From: Azolla caroliniana
Taxonomy: Eukaryota; Polypodiophyta
DNA: 64,000 nt
Direction of reading: 5' to 3'
Assembly: GCA_043228905.1 (NCBI GenBank)
Contig: JBHGNT010000011.1
Location: 1,612,001 to 1,676,000, forward strand
Below are positions 21,153-31,828 of this stretch, one piece after another. The notes beneath the pieces are model-generated. The model had not been told where the DNA came from, ran no database searches, and saw only the letters and a program-made list of their open reading frames with translations. The position numbers and the translations under genes were made by a program. Position 1 is the first letter of the stretch, and each line of letters begins with the position of its first letter.

Positions 21153-21236
21153 ACATATTTGTGAATATGTTTGCCAAGGGCCCTTGTGGCTATATTTGTA
21201 AATAGCCTGAAAGTCATATGTGTATAAATATGACTT
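21153..21236 (+). promoter_or_regulatory. B6 LTR core promoter with palindrome block
   Basis: Four palindromes follow one another: ACATATTTGTGAATATGT (21153-21170), AAGGGCCCTT (21176-21185), GGCTATATTTGTAAATAGCC (21188-21207), and AAGTCATAT paired with ATATGACTT (21211-21219 and 21228-21236). TATAAATA (21223-21230) lies in the last one. The same block minus the GC-rich one is in every other B LTR that retains U3. Confidence 0.7.
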
Positions 21237-21314
21237 AGGGCAAACTGTTTATTGCTGCTGTAAGTTGCTACTCATTTTTTCTGTTTTTCCACTTAGAGAG
21301 AGTGAAGAGAGCAG

Positions 21315-21345
<31 letters not shown>

Positions 21346-21618
21346 GAAGAGGTCGTTGCCTCTGTGCATTACCGCCGCCTGTGGCGAAGACAGTGAGCTC
21401 AAGGTGATTGCCTTGAAGCTTCACCATTGTACATCTCTGTTCATAGTGATAGTTGGAGTTTGAGGACTCCCGTGGTTTTTCCCGTATAGGGTTTTCCACG
21501 TTAATCCCTGTGTTATCGTGTCTTTCTCTGTGTGTCCTATTTTCTGCTGCATTGATTCGCGATTTGTCGGTTGTGGCCGAGCGGTGAAGGCGAATCGGAG
21601 CGTTGATTCGCAACAAAG

Positions 21619-21630
21619 TGGTATCAGAGC
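21619..21630 (+). other. B6 primer binding site
   Basis: TGGTATCAGAGC, tRNA-Met type, begins 3 bp after the LTR end. Confidence 0.93.
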
Positions 21631-21646
21631 GACGGCAGTGCAGAAA

Positions 21647-24600
21647 ATGGAAGGCGGCAGCAGCGGGCAGCCGGGGATGATGGTGCTGAATGCGCAGAAC
21701 TACGCCGACTGGAAGATCAAGATGGAGGATCTTCTGATTGTTCGGGACCTGTACGAACCGATTGACAGGTCGGAAATACCGAAGGGGGTACTTGAGACGG
21801 AATGGAGGCTTCTGAACCGGAAAGCCGTTGCAACCATTCGGCAATACGTCGACGTGAGCGTTCTACAACATGTGGCGAACGACACCAACGCATACGAGAT
21901 GTGGCGGAAGCTGTCGGGCCTCTACGAGAGGAAGAATGCGTTGAACCGGACCTCCCTGATGAGGAAGATAGTGAACCTCAAGTACCGGGACGGTGAAAAT
22001 ATGGTGGAACACGTGAGCACGTTCATGGGATTCGTGAACCAGCTTGCGGCGATCAAGTTCCCGTTGGAGGATGCAATGCAAGCCATCATTCTGATGTGTA
22101 CATTGCCGGAAAGCTGGGAGAACTTGGTGGTGACTCTCAGCACCTCCTGCACCGAAGATAACTTGTCTCTACAAACGGTAAAGACAAGTATTCTAAATGA
22201 AGAAGCGCGTCGGAGAGATAAAGAACCGGCCACCGACTCGAAGGCGCTGCTTACCGAATCGGAACGGGGAAGACAATGGAACCGGAGTCCGCAAAGACGG
22301 GAGAAGTCGGGGACCCGGTCGCAGTCAAGAGGAAGACCCACATGCTTCCACTGTGGGAAGCCGGGGCACTTCCGGAAGAATTGTCGGCATTACCGAAAGG
22401 ACAACGGAGCCGACGACACCGATTCGAAGAAGTCACCGGAGAGAAACGGTGCATACCGGGGAGCCACGGGCCGGAGAGGTCCGGATCGGCGAGGGCAGGA
22501 CCGGAAAGGAACGACGGCACTCGCGGCAAGTGAAGAAGAAATAATGCTCATTACCGAAGAGAGGGAGCTGAACCTTGCCGGTGAAGAGATGACCTGGGTG
22601 GTCGATTCCGGAGCGTCGTTCCACCTGACCCCGGAGAAGAAATACTTCTCATCCTACATAGCCGGTGAGCACGGCTGTGTCCGGATGGGAAACGAAGGTA
22701 CGTGCCGGATTGCCGGCATAGGAGACGTGTGGTTGACAACCTCGACCGGATGCAAGATGCTGTTGAAAGATGTACGACACGTTCCGGAGGTTCGATTGAA
22801 CCTGATTTCGGCCGGGAGGCTAGACGATGAAGGCTACACGGGTAGCATCCGGAACGGTGTCATGAAGTTCAGCAAAGGGAGCCTGATAGTGGCTCGGGCC
22901 CGGAAGATCAACACACTGTACCTGATGAATTCCCGGCTATGTCCGGAGCAGCTGAACGTGGCAGCTGACACTGCCGGTGAGCTATGGCACAAGAGACTGT
23001 GCCACATGAGCGAGAAGGGGATGAAGAGGCTTGCAGAAGACAACCTTATTCCAGTGAAGCATGTGCACCTGGAGAAGTGCACCGATTGCCTGGCCGGTAA
23101 GCAGAACCGAACCTCCTTCCACTCAAGGCCACCGACGAGACGTAGCGCACCATTGGAGTTGGTGCACACTGACGTGTGTCAAGTAGAAACGAAGTCACAT
23201 GGCGGAGCCCAGTACTTCGTGACATTCATTGATGATCACAGCCGGAAGCTGTGGACGGCACCGTTGAAGACAAAGGACCAAGTATTGTCTGTCTTCAAAG
23301 AACTCCACGCGAGAGTGGAAAGGGAATCCGGCAAGGAGCTGAAAGCGATACGAGCGGATAACGGAGGAGAATACCGGGGGCAGTTCGCGGAGTACTGTCG
23401 CTCGAAGGGAATCCGGCTCGAGTTTACTGTGCCGAAGACGCCGGAACTGAACGGGCTGGCCGAGAGGATGAACCGGACCATAATGGAGAGGGTCCGGAGT
23501 ATGCTGGCGCATGCGAAATTACCCAAGGGGTTTTGGGCTGAGGCAATGTCGACGGCGACATACGTGATAAACAGATCACCCTCAGTACCTTTGGATGGAG
23601 ACACGCCGCAAAGAGTGTGGACCGGTAGGGAAGTATCCTACCGGCATCTGAAGGTGTTCGGGTGTCTCGCATATGTGCATGTGGCAAAGGACCGGAGAGG
23701 AAAGCTAGATCCAAAGACCCGGCCATGCATATTCCTCGGTTACGGCAACGACGAGTTCGGCTACCGAGTATGGGACCCGGTCGACAAGAAGATATTCAGG
23801 AGTCGAGATATCATCTTCATGGAGGACAAGACACTCGCCGACTGGGAGTCGGAGAAGAAGATGAAGAGCTCCAAGTCGACTGGTGAGGATCAACTCTACA
23901 AGGAGCAGTCCCGACCGGCAAGAGACCGGTTAGCACTCGAGGATCCGGCCGAAGACGGTGAAGAAACAGAACCGGCCGAAGAAGATGAAAATGATACCGG
24001 AACCGGCCCCGATCCCGAAATGGATTCGGATGAAGAAGAATCGGAAGAACCGGTTACCGAAGCTCCGGAACGGAGATATCCTCTAAGAGAGAGAAGGGCC
24101 CCCCGGAGATTTCCGGAACCAGAGCACGTGCTGCTAACCGACGAGGGGGAGCCGGAGAATTTTGAAGAAGCAGAGCTTGACACACATAGCCGCAGGTGGT
24201 TAAGTGCCATGCAGGAGGAGATGGATTCCCTGCATGAGAACCACACATATGAACTTGTGGAGTTGCCGAAAGGAAAGCGGGCACTTCGAAACAAGTGGGT
24301 GTTCAAGCTGAAACCGGGAGATGCCGGAAACCCCCCGAGATACAAAGCCAGGATCGTGGTGAAGGGGTTCCAGCAGAAGAAGGGCGTCGACTTCGACGAG
24401 ATATTTGCCCCGGTAGTGAAGATGACCTCCATCCGGACGGTGCTGAGCATAGCGGCAAGCATGGACCTCGAGGTAGAACAGATGGATGTGAAGACGGCAT
24501 TCCTTCACGGTGACCTCGAAGAAGAGATCTACATGCAGCAACCGGAAGGATTCGAGAAGAAAGGAAAGGAGCACCTGGTATGCCGGTTGAAGAAGAGCCT

Positions 24601-25720
24601 CTACGGTCTGAAGCAGGCTCCTTGGCAATGGTACCGGAAGTTCGACTCCTTCATGACAGACGAAGGGTACCACAAAACGCAGACCGATCACTACGTGTTT
24701 GTGAAGAAGTTCGAAGGAGGAGACTTTCTAATACTCCTCCTGTACGTGGACGACATGTTGATCGTCGGACAGGACCAGGGCAAGATACGGATGCTGAAGA
24801 AAGCACTTCACCGAACCTTCTCAATGAAGGACCTGGGTCCGGCGAGGCAAATACTAGGGATGCACATCATCCGGGACCGGAAGAAGAAGCAGTTGTGGTT
24901 GTCACAGGAGAAGTACGTGACAAAGGTGCTTCACCGGTTCAACATGTCGGAAGCAAGGCCGGTCGGATCGACCCTCCCGGCAAACTGCAAGCTGTCCAGG
25001 AAGCAAAGCCCCAAGACAAAGGCTGAGAAGGAGGACATGATGAAAGTACCATATGCCTCTGCCGTCGGGAGCTTGATGTACGCGATGGTGTGTACCCGAC
25101 CGGACATAGGATATGCAGTCGGAGTGGTGAGCCGTTACATGAGCAATCCCGACAAAGAGCATTGGAACGCGGTCAAATGGATACTCCGATACCTGAAGGG
25201 CACGGCAAACATGTGCCTCCGATTCGGCTCCGGTAAGCCCGAACTCGATGGATTTACCGATTCGGATATGTCGGCTGATGCAGATACCAGCCGGTCCACA
25301 TCAGGGTATGTGATGACGTATGCAGGGGGAGCTGTTTCATGGCAGTCGAGGCTGCAGAAGACGGTTGCACTGTCAACCACGGAGGCGGAGTACATGGCGG
25401 CTGTTGAAGCCGGCAAGGAAATAATATGGATGAAGGACTTCATTAGAGAGCTCGGTATCCGGCAGGTGGAGTACCGACTCTACTGCGACAGTCAGAGTGC
25501 CATCCACCTTGCGAAGAACGCGGCCTATCACTCCCGGACGAAGCACATCCAGCGAAGATATCACTGGATCCGGGAAAGGATAGAAGACAAGGAGTTCGTG
25601 CTGACGAAGATCCACACGGACGAGAACGGGTCGGATATGCTGACTAAGGTACTTACACCCGACAAGCTGGAAGCATGCCGGAAGAGGATCGGATTGGAGA
25701 GACATCCCATGCCGAAGTGA
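21647..25720 (+). CDS. Gag-Pol polyprotein of copia element B6 (intact, 1357 aa)
   Basis: This single frame encodes the whole copia polyprotein. I take ATG 21647 as the start because it lies just after the primer site and gives MEGGSSGQPG; the open frame extends upstream only into the LTR. Order: Gag about 1-290 with zinc knuckle CFHCGKPGHFRKNC from residue 233; aspartic protease with Asp320 in VVDSGASFHL; GAG-pre-integrase LWHKRLCHMSEKG near 446; integrase triad Asp509 (HTDVCQ), Asp571 (ADNGGEY) and Glu606 (NGLAERMN); RT with YVDD at 1033-1036; RNase H with Asp1205 (FTDSDM) and a TTEAEY motif. It acts in cytoplasmic particles, with integrase acting in the nucleus. No stop or frameshift is seen. 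High GC and unmutated CpG/CHG codons contrast with the older copies. Confidence 0.97.
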   Translation: MEGGSSGQPGMMVLNAQNYADWKIKMEDLLIVRDLYEPIDRSEIPKGVLETEWRLLNRKAVATIRQYVDVSVLQHVANDTNAYEMWRKLSGLYERKNALNRTSLMRKIVNLKYRDGENMVEHVSTFMGFVNQLAAIKFPLEDAMQAIILMCTLPESWENLVVTLSTSCTEDNLSLQTVKTSILNEEARRRDKEPATDSKALLTESERGRQWNRSPQRREKSGTRSQSRGRPTCFHCGKPGHFRKNCRHYRKDNGADDTDSKKSPERNGAYRGATGRRGPDRRGQDRKGTTALAASEEEIMLITEERELNLAGEEMTWVVDSGASFHLTPEKKYFSSYIAGEHGCVRMGNEGTCRIAGIGDVWLTTSTGCKMLLKDVRHVPEVRLNLISAGRLDDEGYTGSIRNGVMKFSKGSLIVARARKINTLYLMNSRLCPEQLNVAADTAGELWHKRLCHMSEKGMKRLAEDNLIPVKHVHLEKCTDCLAGKQNRTSFHSRPPTRRSAPLELVHTDVCQVETKSHGGAQYFVTFIDDHSRKLWTAPLKTKDQVLSVFKELHARVERESGKELKAIRADNGGEYRGQFAEYCRSKGIRLEFTVPKTPELNGLAERMNRTIMERVRSMLAHAKLPKGFWAEAMSTATYVINRSPSVPLDGDTPQRVWTGREVSYRHLKVFGCLAYVHVAKDRRGKLDPKTRPCIFLGYGNDEFGYRVWDPVDKKIFRSRDIIFMEDKTLADWESEKKMKSSKSTGEDQLYKEQSRPARDRLALEDPAEDGEETEPAEEDENDTGTGPDPEMDSDEEESEEPVTEAPERRYPLRERRAPRRFPEPEHVLLTDEGEPENFEEAELDTHSRRWLSAMQEEMDSLHENHTYELVELPKGKRALRNKWVFKLKPGDAGNPPRYKARIVVKGFQQKKGVDFDEIFAPVVKMTSIRTVLSIAASMDLEVEQMDVKTAFLHGDLEEEIYMQQPEGFEKKGKEHLVCRLKKSLYGLKQAPWQWYRKFDSFMTDEGYHKTQTDHYVFVKKFEGGDFLILLLYVDDMLIVGQDQGKIRMLKKALHRTFSMKDLGPARQILGMHIIRDRKKKQLWLSQEKYVTKVLHRFNMSEARPVGSTLPANCKLSRKQSPKTKAEKEDMMKVPYASAVGSLMYAMVCTRPDIGYAVGVVSRYMSNPDKEHWNAVKWILRYLKGTANMCLRFGSGKPELDGFTDSDMSADADTSRSTSGYVMTYAGGAVSWQSRLQKTVALSTTEAEYMAAVEAGKEIIWMKDFIRELGIRQVEYRLYCDSQSAIHLAKNAAYHSRTKHIQRRYHWIRERIEDKEFVLTKIHTDENGSDMLTKVLTPDKLEACRKRIGLERHPMPK

Positions 25721-25730
25721 AGGGGGAGTT
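25721..25730 (+). other. B6 polypurine tract
   Basis: AGGGGGAGTT sits directly before the 3' LTR, immediately after the Gag-Pol stop codon TGA (25718-25720). Plus-strand priming is its family role. Confidence 0.88.
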
Positions 25731-26443
25731 TGTTGGGATTTACGGTCCCTCCGGATGGGATGTCCGGAGATGAATGACGGCAAGCCCGGTTGCGGTTACG
25801 GAACCGGAGGATGAAGAGTACCCGGCATGAAGCCGGATGAAGAGTACCCGGCTACGGAGCCGGATGATGTAGACCCCGGGTACGGAGCCGGATGATGAAG
25901 ACCCGGCTACGGAGCCGGATGATGAAGACCCGGCTACGGAGCCGGATGATGTATGTACCCGGAGAGAGATCCGGATGCGGGGACATATTTGTGAATATGT
26001 TTGCCAAGGGCCCTTGTGGCTATATTTGTAAATAGCCTGAAAGTCATATGTGTATAAATATGACTTAGGGCAAACTGTTTATTGCTGCTGTAAGTTGCTA
26101 CTCATTTTTTCTGTTTTTCCACTTAGAGAGAGTGAAGAGAGCAGCCGAGAGAGAGAGAGAGAGAGAGAGAGACGAAGAGGTCGTTGCCTCTGTGCATTAC
26201 CGCCGCCTGTGGCGAAGACAGTGAGCTCAAGGTGATTGCCTTGAAGCTTCACCATTGTACATCTCTGTTCATAGTGATAGTTGGAGTTTGAGGACTCCCG
26301 TGGTTTTTCCCGTATAGGGTTTTCCACGTTAATCCCTGTGTTATCGTGTCTTTCTCTGTGTGTCCTATTTTCTGCTGCATTGATTCGCGATTTGTCGGTT
26401 GTGGCCGAGCGGTGAAGGCGAATCGGAGCGTTGATTCGCAACA
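25731..26443 (+). repeat. B6 3' LTR
   Basis: 713 bp, identical by eye to the 5' LTR except for one fewer GA unit in the (GA)n run at 26149-26171. It is followed by the GTGGT target copy. Confidence 0.97.
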
Positions 26444-27968
26444 GTGGTTTAGTGCCATGTAGGATGAGATGGATTCCCTGCATGAGAACCACACATACGA
26501 ATTGGTGGAGTTGCCGAAAGGAAGGAGGGCACTCTGGAACAAGTGGGTGTACAAGCTGAAACCGGGAGACGCCGGAAATCCACCAAGGTATAAGGCCCAA
26601 ATCGTGGTGAAGGGTTTCCAGCAAAAGAAAGGAGTGAACTTCGATGAGATCTTTGTCGCGGTAGTAAAGATGACATCCATCCGGACAGTCTTAGGCATAG
26701 CGGCAACCACGGACCTCGAGGTAGAGCAATTGGATGTCAAGACGGCATTCCTACACGGAGACCTCGAAGAAGAGATCTACAGGCATCAACCAGAAGGATT
26801 TGAGGAGAAAGGGAAGGAACACCTGGTGTGCCTGTTGAAGAAGAGCTTATACGGACTGAAGCAAGCTCCCTGACAATGGTACCGGAAGTTTGACTCCTTC
26901 ATGACCTATCAAGGGTACCACAAGACGTAGGCCGATCACTGCGTGTTTGTGAAGAAATTTGATGGAGGAGATTTCTTGATATTGCTCCTATACATGGACG
27001 ACATGTTGATCGTCGGACGAGACCAAGTCAAGATACAGATGCTAAAGAAGGACCTTAACTGGACCTTCTCAATGAAAGACTTAGGTCCGGCAAGATAGAT
27101 ACTGGGGATGCACATCATTCGAGACCGGTCGAAGAACCAATTGTGGTTGTCACAGGAAAAGTACGTGATAAAGGTGCTTCAACGGTTTAACATATCAGAA
27201 GCAAAACTAGTTGGATTGACACTCCCAGAAAACTGCAGATTATTAGGTAAGCTAAAGCCCGAAAACAAAGGCAGAGAAGGTGGATATGATGAAGATTCCA
27301 TATGCCTTTGCGGTCGGGAGCTTGATGTACGCAATGGTGTGTACTCGACCGGATATTGGATATGCAATCGGAGTAATGAGTCGGTTCATGACCAACACTG
27401 GAGAAAAGCACTAGAATGCGGTAAAATGGACACTTCGGTACTTGAAGGGCACTTCGAGTATGTGCCTCCGATTCGGCTCCGGTAAACCCCTCATGGAAGG
27501 ATTTACCGATTCGGATATGTCAGCTGATGTGGACACCAACCGGTCAACTTCCGGATATGTCATGACCTATGTAGGGGGAGCCGTTTCGTGGCAGTCAAGG
27601 CTGTAGAAGACGGTTGCGTTGTCAACCACAGAGGCGGAGTACATGGCAGCCGTGGAAGCCGGCAAGAAAATATTATGGATGAAGGACTTCATCGGAGAGC
27701 TAGGGATCCGGCAAGAGGAATACCGGCTCTACTGTGATAGTCAAAGTGCCATTCACCTTCCAAAGAGCATGGCATACCATTCCAGAACGAAGCACATGCA
27801 GCGTAGGTACCACTCGATCCGGGAGCGAGTTGAAGATCGAGAGTTCGTGCTGACGAAGATCCACATGGAGGAGAACAAGTCGGATATGCTAACCAAGGTA
27901 CTGACACCCGACAAGCTGGACATATGTTGGAAGCGGATCAGACTTACAAGACATCCCATACCGGAGTG
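26444..27968 (+). pseudogene. B5 RT and RNase H (continuation, broken)
   Basis: It continues the frame cut at 20900: WFSAM, then a TAG where the family has Gln, then DEMDSLHENHTYELVELPKG. RT carries the EQLDVKTAFLHGDLEEEI segment; the catalytic motif reads YMDD rather than YVDD near 26990. Stops near 26459, 26871, 26929 and 27098 sit at Gln or Trp/Arg codons of the intact copy. RNase H has TDSDMSADVD, then a TAG at a Gln codon near 27604, then an open C-terminal frame from 27619 ending RHPIPE. Purine tract AGGGGAGAT precedes the LTR. Confidence 0.88.
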
Positions 27969-27979
27969 AAAGGGGAGAT

Positions 27980-28549
27980 TGTTGGAAAATCGGTCTCTCC
28001 GGATGGGATCCGGTGATGAATAAAGAGGACCCAGTGAGAACCGGAAGAGAGCTGGTGAGAACTGGAAGAGATCCGGAAACTGGATCGGTGGACCCGGTGA
28101 GAACCGGAAGAGAAGACAGATATGTAAACATGTCTTGAATACGCCCATTGTGGCTATATTTGTAAATAAACCTAAGTTCATATAACTATAAATATGACTT
28201 ACGACAATCACTTTACATAGTGTGTGATTGTGTTGTTGTCATATTGCTGAAACTGTTGTACAGAGAGAGAGGGAGAGAGAGGGAGAGAGAGAGATACAGA
28301 GCGATACTCTATTGTAACCGCCACTGTGCGAAGAAACAGAGCTCGAGGTCATTGCCTACGAGTCTTTGATTGTACCCCTTCTCTTCATAGTGATAGTTCG
28401 GAGTCTGTAGGCTCCCGTGGTTTTCCACGTAAACATCCTGTGTCATTTTCTTGTGTACTCTCCACTTCCCATTTCTATGTTTGATTCTTTTGAGAAGTGA
28501 TTTACTACTCGGTTGTGGCCGAGCGATATTCCACATATTTCTCTTAACA
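27980..28549 (+). repeat. B5 3' LTR
   Basis: 570 bp, TGTTGGAAAATCGG to CTCTTAACA. Palindromes are at 28115-28201. It differs from the 5' LTR by many substitutions and indels, so B5 is much older than B6. Confidence 0.88.
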
Positions 28550-31389
28550 GTAGGCCGCGTTCTTTGCAAGGTGGATGGCGCTTTGACTATCACAGTAGAG
28601 CCGGTATTCCTCTTGTTGGATCCCTAGCTTTCCGATAAAGTCCTTCATCCAGATTATCTCCTTGCCAGCTTCTACAACTGCCATGTACTCCGTCTCCATG
28701 GTTGTCAATGCAACCGTCTTTTGCACCCTCGACTGCCATGAAACAACTCCCCCTACAAAAGTCATGACATATCCGGATGTCGACCAACTAGTATCTACAT
28801 CAACCGACATATCCTAATCCGTGAAACCATCGAGTTGGGGTTTTCTGGAGCCAAACCGGAGGCATATACTCGACATGCCTTTTAGATACTGGAGTATCCA
28901 CTTGACCGCGTTCCAGTGTTGTCTTCCGGGATTGCTCATGAACTGGCTCACCACTCCGACTACATATCCGATATCTGGCCGGGTACATACCATCATGTAC
29001 ATCAAGCTCCCAATGGCAGAGGCATATGTGATCTTCATCATATCTGTCTTATCCGCCTTTGCCCTCGGGCTTTGTTTTCCGGATAGCTTGAGGTTTTCCG
29101 GAAGTGTCGATCCGACTGGTTTCACCTCGTACATGTTGAACCGTTGAAGCACCTTTGTCACATACTTCTCCTGTGACAAGCACAATAGCTTCTTCGATCG
29201 GTGCCGGATGATGTGCATTCCCAATATTTGTCTTGATGGCTCCAAGTCTTTCATTGAGAAGGTCTGGTTTAGAGCCTTCTTTAGCATCCGAATCTTGCCT
29301 TGGTCTCTTCCACGATCAACATATCATCCACATATAGGAGTATAATGAAATCTCCTCCATCAAATTTCTTCACAAACACGCAATGATCGGCTTGCATCTT
29401 GTGGTACCCTTGGTCGGTCATGAAGGAGTCGAACTTCCGGTACCATTGTCGGGGAGCTTGGTTCAGTCCGTATCGGCTCTTCTGCATCCGGAACACTAGG
29501 TGTTCCTTCCCTTTCCTCTCAAATCCTTCTGGTTGATGCATGTAGATCTCTTCTTTGAGGTCGCCATGTAGGAATGTCGTCTTCACGTCTAGTTGCTCTA
29601 CCTTGAGGTCCATGCTTGCCGCTATGCCCAATACCGTCCGGATGGATGTCATCTTTACTATCGGGGCAAAGATCTCATCGAAGTCCACTCCTTTGTTCTG
29701 TTGGGAGCCCTTCACCACGATTCGGGCCTTATACTTGGGTGGATTTCCGGCATCTCACGGTTTCAACTTGTACACCCACTTCTTCCGGATTGCTCTCTTC
29801 CCTTTCTACAACTCCGTCAGTTCATATGTGTGGTTCTCATGCAGGGAGTCCATCTCATCCTACATGGCACTCAGTCACTTGTGGCTCTAGGTGTCTCTCT
29901 TTGCTTCTTCGAAGCTTTCCGGCGCCCCCTCATCAGTTAGCAACACATGCTCTGCATCCGGAAATCTCCGGGGGGCTCTTCTTTATCTAAGAGGATATCT
30001 TCGTCCTTGATTTCTAACTACCGGTTCCTCCGTCTGTTCCTCATCCTCATCTGATTCGGGATATTTTCTGGTTCCAGTGTCTTCCTCTTCTTCTTCAGTC
30101 GGTTCGGTTTCTTGTCCGTATCCGGCTGGTTTGTCGAGTATCATCCGGTTACCGGACAATATCTGGTTTTCAACTAGGTATGTCCTTGTGTCCTCAAGCT
30201 GATTTTTTCATTGGATGATCCAAGGTTCATCACCTGCGTCTCGAATTCCTAGTCGGCAATTGTCCTATCTTCCATGAAGACTATGTCGCGACTCCAAAAC
30301 ACCTTGTCTACCAGATCCCACACTAGGTAACCGAACTCATCATCATCGTATCCAAGGAATATGCATGGTCAGGACTTTAGATCCAGCTTTGCTCTCTGAT
30401 CCTTTGCAACATGCACATATGCGAGACACCCGAACACCTTCAGATACTGGTAAGACACGTCCTTACCGGTCCATACTCTTTGCGGCGTGTCTCCGTCCAA
30501 GGGTATTGAGGGTGACTTGTTTATCACATAGGTCGCCGTCGTCAGCGCCTCAACCCAAAACGTCTTGGGTAACTTTGCATGTGCTAGCATGCTTCGGACT
30601 CTCTCCATTATGGTTTGCTTCATCCTTTCGGCTAGCCCGTTTATTTCTGGCATCTTCGGCACAGTAAACTCGAGCTGGATTCCCTTCGACTAGCAGTACT
30701 GCTCGAACTACCCCCGGTATTCTCTTCCGTTATCTGCTCGAACTGCCTTCAGTTTCCGGATGGTTTCTCTTTCCTTTCTCGCGTGGAGGTCCTTGAAGAC
30801 GGATAGCACCTGATCTTTCGTCTTCAATGGTGAGACCCACAACTTCCGGATGTGGTCATCTATGAACGTCACGAAGTACTGTGATCTGGCATGTGACTTC
30901 GTGTCCACTTGACACACATCGGTATGCACTAGTTCCAGTGGTGCATTCCATCTCATCTATGGTCTTGACTGGAAGGAGGTTTGGTTTTGTTTGATGACCA
31001 AGCAATTGGTGCAATTCTCAAGTTGCATGTCCTTTACCGGAATGAGGTTGTCTTCGTCAAGCCTCTTCATCCCTGTCTCACTCATGTGACACAGTCTTTT
31101 GTGCCATAGCTCACCGGAAGTGTTAGATGCTACGTTCACTTCTTCCCGGAATATCCAAGCATTCATCAAGTACAGTGTGTTGATCTTCCGGGTGCGATCC
31201 ACTATCAAGCTTCCTTTGCTGAACTTCATAACTCCGTTCCGGATGCTACCCGTGTAGCCTTCATCATCTAGCCGAGCGACTAATATCAAGTTCAATCGAA
31301 CCTCCGGAACGTGTCGGACATCCTTCAACAACAATTTGCATCCGGTTGGTGTCGCCAACAACACATCTCCTATGCTGATAATTCAGCAT
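28550..31389 (-). pseudogene. B4 RNase H, RT, integrase and pre-integrase
   Basis: Reverse-strand reading from 31389: a GCKLLLKDVRHVPEVRLNL segment, pre-integrase LWHKRLCHMSETG, integrase with Asp in VHTDVCQVDTKSH and Asp in RADNGREYRG (Gly to Arg next to it), NGLAERMKQ with its Glu, linker, RT with YVDDMLIV near 29310-29340, and RNase H (VDVDTSWSTSGYV, METEYMAVVEAGK) ending HLAKNAAY at the B5 junction. Frame breaks occur near 29280, 30365 and 30700. It is cut at 31389 by C2. Confidence 0.85.
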
Positions 31390-31828
31390 TGTAAACAGAA
31401 TATCGTGCGGAAGCAATAGAAAACCGAACACAGAAATGCAAGTTTAATGGAGAGCTTGAATATACACAGTACACAGGAGAGATAGACAGACAGAGAGAAT
31501 ACACACAAACTCAATTCAAAAAATGATACTCAAATCTGTACATAGGATGTGCTCAATGAGCACTTTTATACAAGTCCATATGAACTGACAAAAGTATTGA
31601 CACGTACTTCAATGCTCATAAGTGAGCTCTACACTAACTCCCAAAATATATTCCTACGTAGAATATCTTTCCAACGGCCTTGCGGTTTACGCATTGCTAC
31701 GGCTTCTCGTTGCGCACTAGTCTGCGCACCCGGTTTACGTACCGGTCTGGCCTAACCGATCGATCCCAACTGATCTGGTTCTCGGCTTGCACAACCGATC
31801 CGGCCAATGTCGAGATTGTATCTCAACA
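31390..31828 (-). repeat. C2 3' LTR
   Basis: 439 bp; reversed it starts TGTTGAGATACAATC and is preceded by the purine tract GCTTGAGGGGGAG. The TATA region and nested hairpins are at about 31555-31625. Confidence 0.85.

Larger units (their letters stand above)
20901..21615 (+). repeat. B6 5' LTR
   Basis: 715 bp, TGTTGGGATTTACGG to GATTCGCAACA. It holds U3 tandem repeats (20986-21134), a palindrome block (21153-21236) with TATAAATA at 21223-21230, and a (GA)n run at 21318-21344. Confidence 0.97.
20901..26443 (+). mobile_element. B6: intact Tnt1-like copia retrotransposon
   Basis: 5543 bp: 5' LTR 20901-21615, primer site 21619-21630, Gag-Pol 21647-25720, purine tract 25721-25730, 3' LTR 25731-26443, with a perfect GTGGT target duplication. 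The two LTRs appear identical by eye except for one GA repeat unit (715 against 713 bp). All catalytic motifs are intact, so this is a recent and possibly active insertion. Confidence 0.97.
17770..28549 (+). mobile_element. B5: family-B element split by intact B6
   Basis: 5' LTR 17770-18370, gag and integrase 18398-20900, B6 insertion, RT and RNase H 26444-27968, 3' LTR 27980-28549. The flanking bases (CAGTG before, GTAGG after) are not a target duplication. The B4 host lacks 11 codons between AAY and HWI at this site. Confidence 0.88.

Noticed and set aside
21293-21844. Reverse-strand open frame of 183 codons over the B6 LTR and gag start
   Set aside because: It is a shadow of the LTR and Gag sequence; the same frame appears at 26079-26624 because the LTR is duplicated.
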